Shown in pieces: positions 26,356-34,914 of a DNA stretch of 64,000 nt (within the stretch, counting starts at the first letter, position 1; each line of letters opens with the position of its first letter). Source of the stretch: Thermincola carboxydiphila (GTDB lineage: Bacteria > Bacillota > Thermincolia > Thermincolales > UBA2595). Under the pieces are notes generated by a model. It worked only from the letters and a program-made list of their open reading frames with translations. It was not told where the DNA came from and did no database searches. Both the position numbers and the translations under genes were made by a program. The DNA lies in contig JAENZJ010000013.1 of NCBI GenBank assembly GCA_016841325.1, positions 42,555 through 106,554 of the forward strand. The letters are read 5' to 3'.

Positions 26356-27255
26356 TTAACCGGCTATCAGCCGGGATAACTGGTATTCAGGAATTGACAG
26401 GAAGGCATCAGTTATGTCAGGGTCCAGCTGGGTTCCCCTGACCCTGCGGATTTCCGCATAGGCGGTCTCGGTATCCATGGCTTTACGGTAAGGCCGGTTT
26501 GAGGTGAGAGCATCAAAAGTATCAGCCACACTGATGATCCTGGAAATGAGGGGTATTTCCGGACCCCGGAGGCCGTCCGGGTAGCCATTCCCGTCAAACC
26601 GTTCATGGTGATGGCGGATTGCCGGAATCAGGTGTCCGAATATTGCCAGGGGAGCCAGGATGGCAGCCCCCACGGCAGGATGCTGGCGGATCTGCCTTAT
26701 TTCCTGCATGGTCAGGGGCTCCGGTTTGGTCAGGATTAATTCACTTATCCCGATTTTCCCTATATCATGAAGCTTTGCCGCTATTTCTATGTCCCGTTCC
26801 GCATACTCCGGATTGAGGAACCCGGCTGCATCCAGGATTACTGAAATTTTCAAGGAAAGGGCAGCCACCCGGTCCGAGTGTCCCCTGGTATACCTGTCCT
26901 TGGCTTCAATTGCTTTGATAGCACTGTTCAATACTCCCATACCGCAGTTTAGTGTATGATAATTCTTTTCCAGGAGGCGGATTTTGGTTAACAGGTTGTC
27001 AACCAGGAGTTCATTTATGGTTTGCTGATGTGGGGTCAGGTTTCCTGCCCAATAATACACACCTGTTTCTCTGTCGTCCCAGCGGAGCTGCATTACTTCC
27101 GAAAATACAAAGTCCCGGGGATGGTTTCCCTCAGGAGGCCATTCCAGCAGGTGGCCGTCTATGTTCAACATGATTCTGTACCTGAGGTCAAGGTTGTATT
27201 TTTTTAGTTGTGACTCATATTCCTTGATAATATCCAGTAAATCGGACCTTATCAT
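26356..27255 (-). CDS. HD-GYP domain c-di-GMP phosphodiesterase
   Basis: 299 aa. The N-terminal 110 residues are a small unassigned sensor-like domain (DLRYRIMLNIDGHLLEWPP). The C-terminal HD-GYP domain has LHDIGKIGI, HHERFDGNGYPDGLRG and ISVADTFDALTSNRPYR, so all metal ligands and the GYP motif are intact. It should hydrolyse c-di-GMP. ATG 27255 has GGGAGGG 6 bp upstream; earlier frame codons lie over a palindromic operator. That operator (27280-27306) suggests metal- or persulfide-responsive control. Confidence 0.88.
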   Translation of the reverse strand: MIRSDLLDIIKEYESQLKKYNLDLRYRIMLNIDGHLLEWPPEGNHPRDFVFSEVMQLRWDDRETGVYYWAGNLTPHQQTINELLVDNLLTKIRLLEKNYHTLNCGMGVLNSAIKAIEAKDRYTRGHSDRVAALSLKISVILDAAGFLNPEYAERDIEIAAKLHDIGKIGISELILTKPEPLTMQEIRQIRQHPAVGAAILAPLAIFGHLIPAIRHHHERFDGNGYPDGLRGPEIPLISRIISVADTFDALTSNRPYRKAMDTETAYAEIRRVRGTQLDPDITDAFLSIPEYQLSRLIAG

Positions 27256-27279
27256 AAGAACCCTCCCTATTGCCAGTTT

Positions 27280-27306
27280 ACTATATACCCCTATGGGGTA
27301 TATAGT
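27280..27306. promoter_or_regulatory. CsoR/CstR-type palindromic operator candidate
   Basis: ACTATATACCCC-TAT-GGGGTATATAGT is a perfect 12-bp inverted repeat with a 3-bp centre, 24 bp upstream of the HD-GYP start. The ATACCCC/GGGGTAT core is the form recognised by the CsoR/RcnR (DUF156) repressor family. No csoR gene is in the window. Confidence 0.6.
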
Positions 27307-27414
27307 AATTTTACCTTCATACAGCGCTTTTGTCAATGTTTACTTATAATTCTTGAACACTTGCCGGTGATGCTTTATAATTAGGAGATAGTACAAAAGA
27401 AGGAGAAATTTTCG

Positions 27415-28914
27415 ATGAAGTACGTCAGTACAAGAAATAATTTTAACAGGGTTGACTCTGCAGAAGCGATTAAACTTGGGATGGTGCCCCCGGGAGGGCT
27501 GTTTGTCCCTGAAGAAATCCCCCTTGTCAATGTCGCAAAGCTTGCCGGACTCGCAGGCAAGGGTTACCGGGATGTGGCCCGGGAGATACTGGGGATGTTC
27601 CTTACAGACTATCTTCCTGAGGAAATTGATGATTGCATTCAAAGGGCGTATAATGACAGGAATTTTGACCATCCTGACATGGCGCCGCTAAGTAAACTTG
27701 ATGACACTTCATACATTCTGGAGCTGTGGCACGGCCCCACGGCAGCCTTTAAGGACATGGCCCTCCAGATCATGCCCCATTTCCTGTCCAGGGCCGTCGA
27801 GAAGCTGGGGGCAGACAGGGAGACGGTTATCCTGGTGGCGACATCAGGGGATACCGGCAAAGCTGCCCTGGAAGGGTTCAAAAATGTCCCGGGGATAAAG
27901 ATTATTGTCTTTTATCCCCATGGCGGGGTCAGCAAGGTACAGGAACTCCAGATGACTACCACTGATGGTGACAATACCTGGGTGGTGGCGGTCAGGGGCA
28001 ATTTTGATGACTGCCAGAATGCCGTGAAGCAGGTATTCGGGGATGATGCTTACAACAGGTTCCTGGCTGAAAAGGGATATGAACTGTCTTCAGCCAATTC
28101 AATTAACTGGGGGCGGCTGCTCCCCCAGATTGTGTACTACTTCTGGGCGTACCTGGACCTGGTTGGCAAAAAGGCTGTTTCCCATGGAGACAGGGTCAAT
28201 TTTGTGGTCCCCACCGGTAATTTCGGCAACATCCTGGCGGCTTATTATGCTTACAGGATGGGGCTTCCGGTCAATAAGCTGATTTGTGCCTCCAATGAAA
28301 ACAGGGTGCTGACAGATTTCTTTGCTACCGGAAAGTATGACCGTAACCGGGAGTTTATCAAAACAGTCAGCCCTTCCATGGATATCCTGATCTCAAGCAA
28401 CCTGGAACGCTTTTTGTTTGAAGTGACCGGTCATGATGGCGAAAAAATCGGTCAATGGCTGGGACAGTTGAATACAGAAGGACGATTCCAGGTAGATGAA
28501 GAGACCCGCAAACAAACAGAGCACATCCTCTGCGCCGGCTGGGCGGGTGAGGCAGAGACCCTGGAAACCATAAAAGCCGTACATGAAAAGTATGGCTACA
28601 CAGTTGATACCCATACTGCCGTAGGGGTTAAGGTCTATTATGACTATGTCCGGCGCACGGGTGACCATTCAGTAACCGTGCTGGATGCGACGGCAAGTCC
28701 CTTTAAGTTTAACCGTGCGGTGCTGAAGGCTTTAAGGGGAGAGGCTGCCATTAGCGGCAAAGATGAATTTGAAATTCTCCGGGAGCTGGAACACATTACA
28801 GGCATGGAAATCCACCGGGGACTGAAGAATCTTGATTCCAGACCGGTGACGCATGACCGGGTTTCCGATAAAGGTGAAATCAAAAGAGACATTGCAGAAA
28901 TCCTGGGACTGTAG
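27415..28914 (+). CDS. thrC: Threonine synthase
   Basis: 499 aa, the long (E. coli/yeast) class of threonine synthase converting O-phosphohomoserine to threonine. N-terminal YVSTRNN and GGLFVPEEIP, the PLP lysine in GPTAAFKDMA (Lys113), the phosphate loop ATSGDTGKAALEGF, and PTGNFGNILAAYYAYRMGLP are all present. ATG with AGAAGGAGAA upstream. Monocistronic, followed by a terminator; no other threonine pathway gene is adjacent. Confidence 0.95.
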   Translation: MKYVSTRNNFNRVDSAEAIKLGMVPPGGLFVPEEIPLVNVAKLAGLAGKGYRDVAREILGMFLTDYLPEEIDDCIQRAYNDRNFDHPDMAPLSKLDDTSYILELWHGPTAAFKDMALQIMPHFLSRAVEKLGADRETVILVATSGDTGKAALEGFKNVPGIKIIVFYPHGGVSKVQELQMTTTDGDNTWVVAVRGNFDDCQNAVKQVFGDDAYNRFLAEKGYELSSANSINWGRLLPQIVYYFWAYLDLVGKKAVSHGDRVNFVVPTGNFGNILAAYYAYRMGLPVNKLICASNENRVLTDFFATGKYDRNREFIKTVSPSMDILISSNLERFLFEVTGHDGEKIGQWLGQLNTEGRFQVDEETRKQTEHILCAGWAGEAETLETIKAVHEKYGYTVDTHTAVGVKVYYDYVRRTGDHSVTVLDATASPFKFNRAVLKALRGEAAISGKDEFEILRELEHITGMEIHRGLKNLDSRPVTHDRVSDKGEIKRDIAEILGL

Positions 28915-28932
28915 TTTCATTTCCCACGCTGA

Positions 28933-28967
28933 AAAATCCTGTCCGGAGGAATACCGGGCAGGATTTT
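28933..28967 (+). terminator. Rho-independent terminator after thrC
   Basis: AAATCCTGTCCGG / CCGGGCAGGATTT with an AGGAATA loop and a T-run forms a strong stem 18 bp behind the thrC stop. Confidence 0.85.
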
Positions 28968-29011
28968 TACGTCCCGTGAACCTTTCACAGCGGCTTGCCG
29001 TCCAAACACTG

Positions 29012-29020
29012 TGGTATAAT
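29012..29020 (+). promoter_or_regulatory. Extended -10 promoter element
   Basis: TGGTATAAT (extended -10, TGn-TATAAT) lies 32 bp before the response-regulator start; no good -35 is seen at standard spacing, which is normal for extended -10 promoters. Confidence 0.5.
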
Positions 29021-29052
29021 ATAAATAACTACCGTGAGGACGGAGGGATATC

Positions 29053-29742
29053 ATGGCTGCAAAAATCCTGATTGTTGATGATGAAAAGAACCTGGTAAAA
29101 GGACTGGCCAGGAGCCTGAACAATGAAGGTTATCAGACTGAGGCGGCCTTTGACGGTGAGACTGCCAGGGAGAAGGTCAGGAAGAACCAATTTGACCTGA
29201 TAATACTTGATATCATGCTCCCCGGGGTGGATGGCCTGACCCTGTGCCGGGAGATCAGGTCCCAGTCCGGGGTCCCCATAATTATGCTGACCGCCATGGG
29301 TGATGATATTGATAAAATCATCGGCCTGGAAATGGGGGCTGATGATTACCTGGCCAAGCCGTTTAATATAAGGGAACTGCTGGCCCGTATCAAGGCGGTC
29401 CTCAGGCGTTCCACCCATGAGCCGGGGCAGGGGGCCGGGCAGATAGTGCGTGGAGATTTGGTTATCGATACTTCCAGGAGGAAGGTGTCAGCCGGCGGGC
29501 GGGAAGTAGACCTTACCGGAAAGGAATTTGAACTGCTGCTGCACCTTGCAGGTGCGCCGGGCAGGGTTTTTACCAGGGAGCAGCTTTTGCAGGACATATG
29601 GGGTTATGATTATATCGGAGAGGATCGGACAGTGGATGTACATATAAGGAGACTGAGGGAAAAAATTGAACCTGAGCCCGGAAAGCCCCGGTATATCCTG
29701 ACAAAATGGGGTGTAGGTTACTTTTTCAACGAGGAAGACTGA
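29053..29742 (+). CDS. OmpR-family response regulator
   Basis: 229 aa. Receiver domain with ILIVDDE, phosphorylation site Asp53 (LILDIMLPG), TAMGD and the KPF lysine; C-terminal winged helix (TGKEFELLLHLAG, FTREQLLQDIWGYDY, DVHIRRLREKIEP). GGAGGG precedes the ATG. It is followed 41 bp later by its histidine kinase and then a GerMN lipoprotein gene, so an envelope-stress role is likely but unproven. Confidence 0.92.
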   Translation: MAAKILIVDDEKNLVKGLARSLNNEGYQTEAAFDGETAREKVRKNQFDLIILDIMLPGVDGLTLCREIRSQSGVPIIMLTAMGDDIDKIIGLEMGADDYLAKPFNIRELLARIKAVLRRSTHEPGQGAGQIVRGDLVIDTSRRKVSAGGREVDLTGKEFELLLHLAGAPGRVFTREQLLQDIWGYDYIGEDRTVDVHIRRLREKIEPEPGKPRYILTKWGVGYFFNEED

Positions 29743-29783
29743 AAGGGAGATGTAATGAGGAATACTGACAGGGAGATGTGTGG

Positions 29784-31184
29784 ATGCGTTTAAGCCTGGG
29801 ATTAAAACTTGGAATCACCTATCTGGTGCTTATAGTTCTGACAGTTGCTGCTTTTGGGTATTTTACCATGGGTTTTTTTCAGCAGAGTTTTCTGGATGAA
29901 AAGAAGGCAGCCCTGTTTACCCATGCCAACATTCTGGCCAACAGTTCAGCGCCGTATCTCCGGGACCGGGAGCAGGGGCCCTATCTGAATTATCTGGCCA
30001 GAAACCAGGCTGAAAGGGTGGGCAGCCGTTTCCTGATACTTGACCGGTCAGGGCTGGTGATGGCTGATTCAGCCGGAGATTTCCGCGGCCGGGTCCTGAG
30101 TCACCCGGAGATTTTGAGTGCCCTGAACGGGGAAAATGCTGCCACACCTTACCGGGAGGCAGAGTATGGCTGGATCCTCTACCTGGCCGTCCCGGTGTAT
30201 TCCGGCAAACAGGTAACCGGGGCTGTCTTTGTGTCTGCCGACATTAATCCCATGGTGGCCCGGCTTGATGAGATCAGGACCAGGCTCCTGTGGTTTTCAG
30301 CTGCCAGCGGGGCACTGGTCTTTGTGATCAGCCTGTTTATGGGCGCCTTTCTTACCAGGCCGGTAAAGAGGCTGATTATAGCCGCCGGGAGGATAGGATC
30401 CGGAGATTATGGATACCGGATAGAGACGCCCCCGGGGAATGACGAATTCGGGGAACTGACCAGGGTATTTAATGACATGAGCGCCAGGATTCAGGCTGAG
30501 GATAATATCCGCAAAAGGTTTGTCGCTGATGCCTCCCATGAATTAAAAAGCCCGGTTGCCTCAATAACGGCCCTGCTGGATTCCTGCCCCCGCAGGGAAG
30601 AGTGTTCACCCGAAGAGTACCGGGAACTGGTTCAGGACCTGCGGTTTGAAGCAGGCAGGCTCAGGAGCCTGGTGGAGGACTTGTTGGTCCTCAGCCGGAT
30701 AGAAGGGGACCAGGGGCAGCTCAGAATAGAAGAAACTTCTGTGGGAGAAATTGCGGAGGCGGTCCGCAAGGCCGCTGCCCCCACAGCCCGGGCCAGGGGT
30801 GTTGGGATAAGGACTGTTCATCCGGGGGACATCTACTGGCCTCTGGACGGGGAAAAGATATTCAGGGTCCTGGTGAACCTGGTTGATAATGCGGTAAAGT
30901 ATTCACCTGCAGGTGAAGAGGTAACCCTGGGATTCAGGGTGCAGGGTGACAGGCTGCATTTCTATGTGGCCAACAGGGGGGCAGGTATACCTCCGGAAGA
31001 AGTACCCAATATCTTTGAACGGTTTTACCGTGTTGATAAAGCCCGATCCCGGGAAACCGGCGGCTGGGGCCTGGGACTGGCAATTGTTAAGGAAATAGTG
31101 GAACTCCATGGCGGGGACCTGGGGGTTGCCAGCGAACCTGGTGGAGAGACTGTATTCACATTTGAATTGCCGAGATTAACTTAA
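29784..31184 (+). CDS. Membrane sensor histidine kinase
   Basis: 466 aa. Two membrane segments (about residues 8-30 and 170-190) flank an extracytoplasmic PAS/Cache-like region with LILDRSGLVMADSAGDF. HAMP, HisKA (DASHELKSPVASI, phospho-acceptor about His252) and HATPase (LVNLVDNAVKYS, GIPPEEVPNIFERFYRVD, GWGLGLAIVKEIVELHGG) follow. ATG 29784 is preferred over a GTG two codons upstream because GGGAGATG is then well spaced. Partner of the preceding regulator. Confidence 0.92.
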   Translation: MRLSLGLKLGITYLVLIVLTVAAFGYFTMGFFQQSFLDEKKAALFTHANILANSSAPYLRDREQGPYLNYLARNQAERVGSRFLILDRSGLVMADSAGDFRGRVLSHPEILSALNGENAATPYREAEYGWILYLAVPVYSGKQVTGAVFVSADINPMVARLDEIRTRLLWFSAASGALVFVISLFMGAFLTRPVKRLIIAAGRIGSGDYGYRIETPPGNDEFGELTRVFNDMSARIQAEDNIRKRFVADASHELKSPVASITALLDSCPRREECSPEEYRELVQDLRFEAGRLRSLVEDLLVLSRIEGDQGQLRIEETSVGEIAEAVRKAAAPTARARGVGIRTVHPGDIYWPLDGEKIFRVLVNLVDNAVKYSPAGEEVTLGFRVQGDRLHFYVANRGAGIPPEEVPNIFERFYRVDKARSRETGGWGLGLAIVKEIVELHGGDLGVASEPGGETVFTFELPRLT

Positions 31185-31279
31185 AATATTTGTAACAAAT
31201 TCGTCATTTTTGTGTAATTAATAAGAGTTATATTATGAGTGAAGAAACAAATACAAATAAGACAAAAGGAGGGAGCACG

Positions 31280-31885
31280 ATGGGGTTGAACAGGTTGAAG
31301 TGGAGCAGGTATTTTGTGGTTACAGCCCTGGCAGCGCTGCTTATTCTTGCCGCAGGATGCGGTCTGACAGGCAGCCAGGACAAAAAGGATATGGGACAGG
31401 ATAAACCGCGGGTTGAGGAACAGGACAAATCCGAAACTCCCCCGGTAAGTCCACAGCCTACTGAGGAACAAGTTGAAATAACCCTGTATTTCAGTGATGA
31501 CCAGGCCATGTTCCTGAAACCGGAAAAGCGCACAGTGGAAAAAGGCGGGAAACCTCTGGCCGAACTGCTTATCGAGCAGCTGATTGCAGGTCCCCGGACC
31601 GAAGGACTGCACCGGACCATCCCTGAAGAGGCAAAACTCATTTCCGTTGAAATTGTGGATGGTGTCGCTTTTGTGAACTTTTCCCGTGAGATGCAGACAA
31701 AACACTGGGGCGGCAGCACCGGTGAGAGGATGACCTCACAGTCGGTAGCCCATACCCTGGCCCAGCTGCCGGAGGTTGAGAAGGTACAGTTCCTGATTGA
31801 GGGCAAGAAAGAGGAGGCGATCTGGGGTCACGGCTATACCGGTGAACCCATAGCGCCGGAAGCGGAAATTATTTCTGAAGAGTAA
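31280..31885 (+). CDS. GerMN-domain lipoprotein
   Basis: 201 aa. Lipoprotein signal (AALLILAAGCG) and a charged linker precede one GerMN domain: ITLYFSDDQAMFL, LAELLIEQLIAGP, GVAFVNFSREM, SVAHTLAQLPEVEKVQFLIEG. GerM proteins of spore formers act in sporulation/germination and peptidoglycan assembly; they usually have two such domains, this one has one. AAAGGAGGGAG before ATG 31280 fixes the start. Probably controlled by the two-component system just upstream. Confidence 0.88.
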   Translation: MGLNRLKWSRYFVVTALAALLILAAGCGLTGSQDKKDMGQDKPRVEEQDKSETPPVSPQPTEEQVEITLYFSDDQAMFLKPEKRTVEKGGKPLAELLIEQLIAGPRTEGLHRTIPEEAKLISVEIVDGVAFVNFSREMQTKHWGGSTGERMTSQSVAHTLAQLPEVEKVQFLIEGKKEEAIWGHGYTGEPIAPEAEIISEE

Positions 31886-31888
31886 TAT

Positions 31889-31967
31889 GCGGAACAATTC
31901 TCTACTCAATACAGTCAATAATTATGCGGAAGAAAATTTGCGGAAAAAATGCGGAAGAAGTTTGCGG
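31889..31967 (+). repeat. Short interspersed TGCGGAA repeats
   Basis: TGCGGAA occurs at 31889, 31925, 31939 and 31950 and as TTGCGGG at 31962, in an A-rich stretch without an ORF just behind the GerMN gene. Meaning unknown. Confidence 0.45.
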
Positions 31968-32000
31968 GTACAATTAAATAAGGGACGGACTATTCTCTTT

Positions 32001-32035
32001 AGGGCTGCTGTTTGACGGGCGGCCTCTTTTTTTTT
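32001..32035 (+). terminator. Rho-independent terminator
   Basis: AGGGCTGC and GGCGGCCT pair imperfectly (with G-U pairs) ahead of a 9-T run, about 115 bp behind the GerMN stop. Confidence 0.55.
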
Positions 32036-32122
32036 GGCGTTTTTTGCTGTCTGAATCAGGATAAAGTTTTCCCCTGACAGGGAACATTAAAGAAAAACGG
32101 AAAGGTGAATGGGGCTGAGAAT

Positions 32123-33073
32123 GTGCTGGTTAGACTGGGTTATGTGGCGATGTCGGTAGAACTGGAGGACTGTTCCCCCTCCAAAACCATTACCGTAAAA
32201 CACTATGAAAATATTCAGGGGGAGGAGGCCAGAATCGGCAGGCTGCGCAGGATTACCGGTGAAAACCTGAAAAACCTGACCAGACTGCTGTATTACAATA
32301 TTGCCAATGAAGTCCGGCTGTTCCGGATTACTTCCAAACTAGTCCCTCTGGCAACCCATCCATTGGCTGCCGGATGGGACTACACTGCCGATTTGCGGGA
32401 CGAATTTGCCAAAATAGGGTCAATTGCCAGGGAGAATAAGATGCGGCTAAGTTCTCACCCGGACCACTTTACCCTGATCAATAGCCCGCGGCCTGAGGTT
32501 ATTGAAGCATCTCTCCGGGACCTGGAGTATCATGAAAAGGTGTTCCGGGCGATGGGTCTTGAGAATGCGGAAATGGTAATGCACGTAGGAGGCATGTATG
32601 GTTCCCGGGAGCAGTCTGTAAAACGCTTCATGGAAAATTTCCGGGAACTTCCCGGGGGGATCAGGAAACGGTTCCTCCTGGAAAATGATGATAAGATATA
32701 TGGGGCGGCAGATGTGCTGGATATCTGTGGGGAACTCAATATCCCCATGGTGCTGGATGTACACCACCACATGTGCTGCAACAGGGGTGAGGGCCTTGGT
32801 GACATCCTGCAGCAGGTATACGGTACCTGGGGTGACAGGATACCAAAGCTCCACTTTTCCAGTCCCAGGAGTGACAAAAACTGCCGGGCCCATGCTGATG
32901 ATATTGATTTTACCTCGTTCTGCCGGTTTTTGGACACCGCCCGTGAGTTTGGCCGGGATATTGATATTATGCTGGAAGCCAAGAATAAGGACCGGGCTCT
33001 CTTTAACCTGATGGCCCGCCTAAAGGAGACAGCAGGAATAGAAGTGACCGGGGGCGCTTCCTTTTTGGTCTGA
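32123..33073 (+). CDS. uvsE: UV damage endonuclease UvsE/UvdE
   Basis: About 316 aa TIM-barrel enzyme that nicks 5' to UV photoproducts. Family landmarks: N-terminal VRLGYVAMS, LFRITSKLVPLATHP, LSSHPDHFTLINSP with metal-binding His, MVMHVGGMYG, LENDDKIY, LDVHHHMCC, and LEAKNKD. GTG 32123 matches the usual start just before RLGY; a GTG at 32105 would add six residues and has a poorly spaced site. Stand-alone gene. Confidence 0.9.
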   Translation: MLVRLGYVAMSVELEDCSPSKTITVKHYENIQGEEARIGRLRRITGENLKNLTRLLYYNIANEVRLFRITSKLVPLATHPLAAGWDYTADLRDEFAKIGSIARENKMRLSSHPDHFTLINSPRPEVIEASLRDLEYHEKVFRAMGLENAEMVMHVGGMYGSREQSVKRFMENFRELPGGIRKRFLLENDDKIYGAADVLDICGELNIPMVLDVHHHMCCNRGEGLGDILQQVYGTWGDRIPKLHFSSPRSDKNCRAHADDIDFTSFCRFLDTAREFGRDIDIMLEAKNKDRALFNLMARLKETAGIEVTGGASFLV

Positions 33074-33091
33074 AGCGATTTGTTATTTATT

Positions 33092-33121
33092 TTGCAATTG
33101 ACAGGAATTATTTGCTATAAT
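33092..33121 (+). promoter_or_regulatory. Sigma-A-type promoter
   Basis: TTGCAA-N18-TATAAT with an extended -10 (TGC before TATAAT), 31 bp before the RsmF-type gene. Confidence 0.6.
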
Positions 33122-33152
33122 TAGATTTATTAAAATATAAAGGTGGACAGTT

Positions 33153-34520
33153 ATGAAGCTTCCTGAGGAATTTTTAAACCGGATGAAAAATATGCTGGGA
33201 GATGAGCTGGAGGACTTCCTGGCCTCTTATAACCAGCCCAGATATCACGGGCTGCGGGTAAACACCCTGAAGGTATCTGTGGAAAAGTTCCGGGAGATTT
33301 CTCCCTTTGTGCTGGAGCCTGTGCCCTGGACAAGGGAGGGTTTTTATACCGACAGTGACGACAGGCCGGCAAAACACCCCTATTACCATGCGGGCCTTTA
33401 TTATATCCAGGAGCCCAGCGCCATGGTCCCGGTGTCGGTCCTTGACCCCCGGCCCGGTGACCGGGTTCTGGACCTTTGTGCCGCACCCGGTGGCAAGTCG
33501 ACACATATCGCTGCCCGACTGGCCGGGCAGGGAGTCCTGGTAGCCAATGACATCAGCGGCGAACGCCTTAAGGGAATGGTCCGCAATATGGAGATGTTCG
33601 GGGTCAGAAACTATATTATTTTAAATGAAATACCTTCACGGATGGCGGAAAGGTTTAGAGGCTATTTTGACAAGATTGTGGTTGATGCCCCCTGTTCCGG
33701 TGAAGGGATGTTCCGCAAGGACCCCAATTCAGTAAAGAGCTGGGGAGAGTTCTCGGTGGAACGGTGTGTCCAGATGCAGAAGGGTATCATCAGGTTTGCC
33801 GCCGAAATGCTGAAACCGGGAGGATTGATGGTTTATTCCACATGTACCTTTGCCCCGGAAGAAAATGAGGGGATTATCGATTTCCTGGTAAAACTCTATC
33901 CTGAATTTGAGCCTGAGGAGATATATACAGTTCCGGGGGCAGCGCCCGGACAGCCTCAGTGGGCCGGAGCCGGGGAACAGGTATCCAGGACTATCCGCCT
34001 CTGGCCGCACCGGATCAGGGGAGAGGGGCATTTTGCGGCCCTGCTGAGAAAAAGGGACGGTTACGAGACCCGGTTTGTCCCATACGTGCCGGAGCCGCCT
34101 GCACCGGAGGAGTTGGAGGGATACCGTGATTTCTTTGCCCGGACACTGAACATTCCGCCATTTGAGGAAGGCCTGGCACAGCACCACAGCCGCCTTTATG
34201 TGGTCCCGCCGGAACTGCCTGACTTAAGGGGACTAAAGGTCTTAAGGCCCGGGTGGTTCATCGGGGAAGTACGCAAACGGAGATTTAAACCGGTGGCGCC
34301 CCTGGCTCTGGGCCTGCGGAAGGAAGATGCCAGGCAGGTCCTGGAATTTTCAGCCGGCTCTGAGGAGGTCATCAGGTACCTTAAGGGGGAAACCCTTAAT
34401 ATTACCGGAGAGCGCGGCTGGCGCATGGTTTGTGTTGACGGTTTTCCCCTGGGGTGGGCTAAACAGCTCCAGGATATACTGAACAACTATTATCCCGCCG
34501 GCTGGCGCTGGATGGGTTAG
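33153..34520 (+). CDS. RsmB/NOP family RNA m5C methyltransferase (RsmF-like)
   Basis: 455 aa. SAM domain with LDLCAAPGGKSTHIAARL, NDISGERL, the DAPCSGEGMFRKD cysteine and the catalytic YSTCTFAPEENE cysteine. The C-terminal 170 residues contain RsmF-like RNA-binding extensions (GWFIGEVRKRRFKPVAPLA). It probably methylates a cytosine in 16S rRNA or tRNA. A palindromic element begins directly at its stop codon. Confidence 0.9.
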   Translation: MKLPEEFLNRMKNMLGDELEDFLASYNQPRYHGLRVNTLKVSVEKFREISPFVLEPVPWTREGFYTDSDDRPAKHPYYHAGLYYIQEPSAMVPVSVLDPRPGDRVLDLCAAPGGKSTHIAARLAGQGVLVANDISGERLKGMVRNMEMFGVRNYIILNEIPSRMAERFRGYFDKIVVDAPCSGEGMFRKDPNSVKSWGEFSVERCVQMQKGIIRFAAEMLKPGGLMVYSTCTFAPEENEGIIDFLVKLYPEFEPEEIYTVPGAAPGQPQWAGAGEQVSRTIRLWPHRIRGEGHFAALLRKRDGYETRFVPYVPEPPAPEELEGYRDFFARTLNIPPFEEGLAQHHSRLYVVPPELPDLRGLKVLRPGWFIGEVRKRRFKPVAPLALGLRKEDARQVLEFSAGSEEVIRYLKGETLNITGERGWRMVCVDGFPLGWAKQLQDILNNYYPAGWRWMG

Positions 34521-34833
34521 GCTCCGGAAATGACCGTGGGTGCATATGGCGAGCTATTGTAACGATTTTCAGCAGTACCGCCTCTGAGTCTAAGCTGCTA
34601 TCGCCCGGCAACAAGGCAGCGTCCCCGAACTCGATGACTCACTGGGCTTGTCTCACGAGATGGCCGCCTCCCGTTTTGGCGAGCCAAAACTTCCCGGCGG
34701 CCTTCGCCATCTTCGGACATGCGGGGACTCCCTGCCTTGTTGCCGGTGGCTTGCAGCAAGACTCATAACGGCGGTACTGCAAAGAAAATCTTATACAATA
34801 GCTCACCATATGACGCGGTCACTTCAAGGAGCC
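34520..34833. mobile_element. MITE-like 314-bp full-length palindromic element
   Basis: The outer 63-64 bp (34520-34582 and 34770-34833) are inverted copies with few changes: both read GGCTCC, TGACCG, CATATGG, GAGCTATTGTA, GATTTTC and GCAGTACCGCC in order. The inner part is also inverted-repeat (CCGGCAACAAGGCAG facing CTGCCTTGTTGCCGG, and GTTTTGGC-GAG-CCAAAAC at the centre), so the whole element could fold into one long hairpin. It carries no gene. A solo arm occurs at 2555-2610. It lies between the RsmF-like gene and rsuA. Confidence 0.8.
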
Positions 34834-34866
34834 GTACCGGAAAGAAAAAAAGCCCAGGGTACAGAA

Positions 34867-34905
34867 CCTTGAACATGAGCCTTGAACATGAGCCTTGAAC
34901 ATGAG
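34867..34905 (+). repeat. 13-bp tandem repeat, three copies
   Basis: CCTTGAACATGAG is repeated three times head to tail, directly upstream of the rsuA start region. Confidence 0.85.
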
Positions 34906-34914
34906 TCTTAATGG

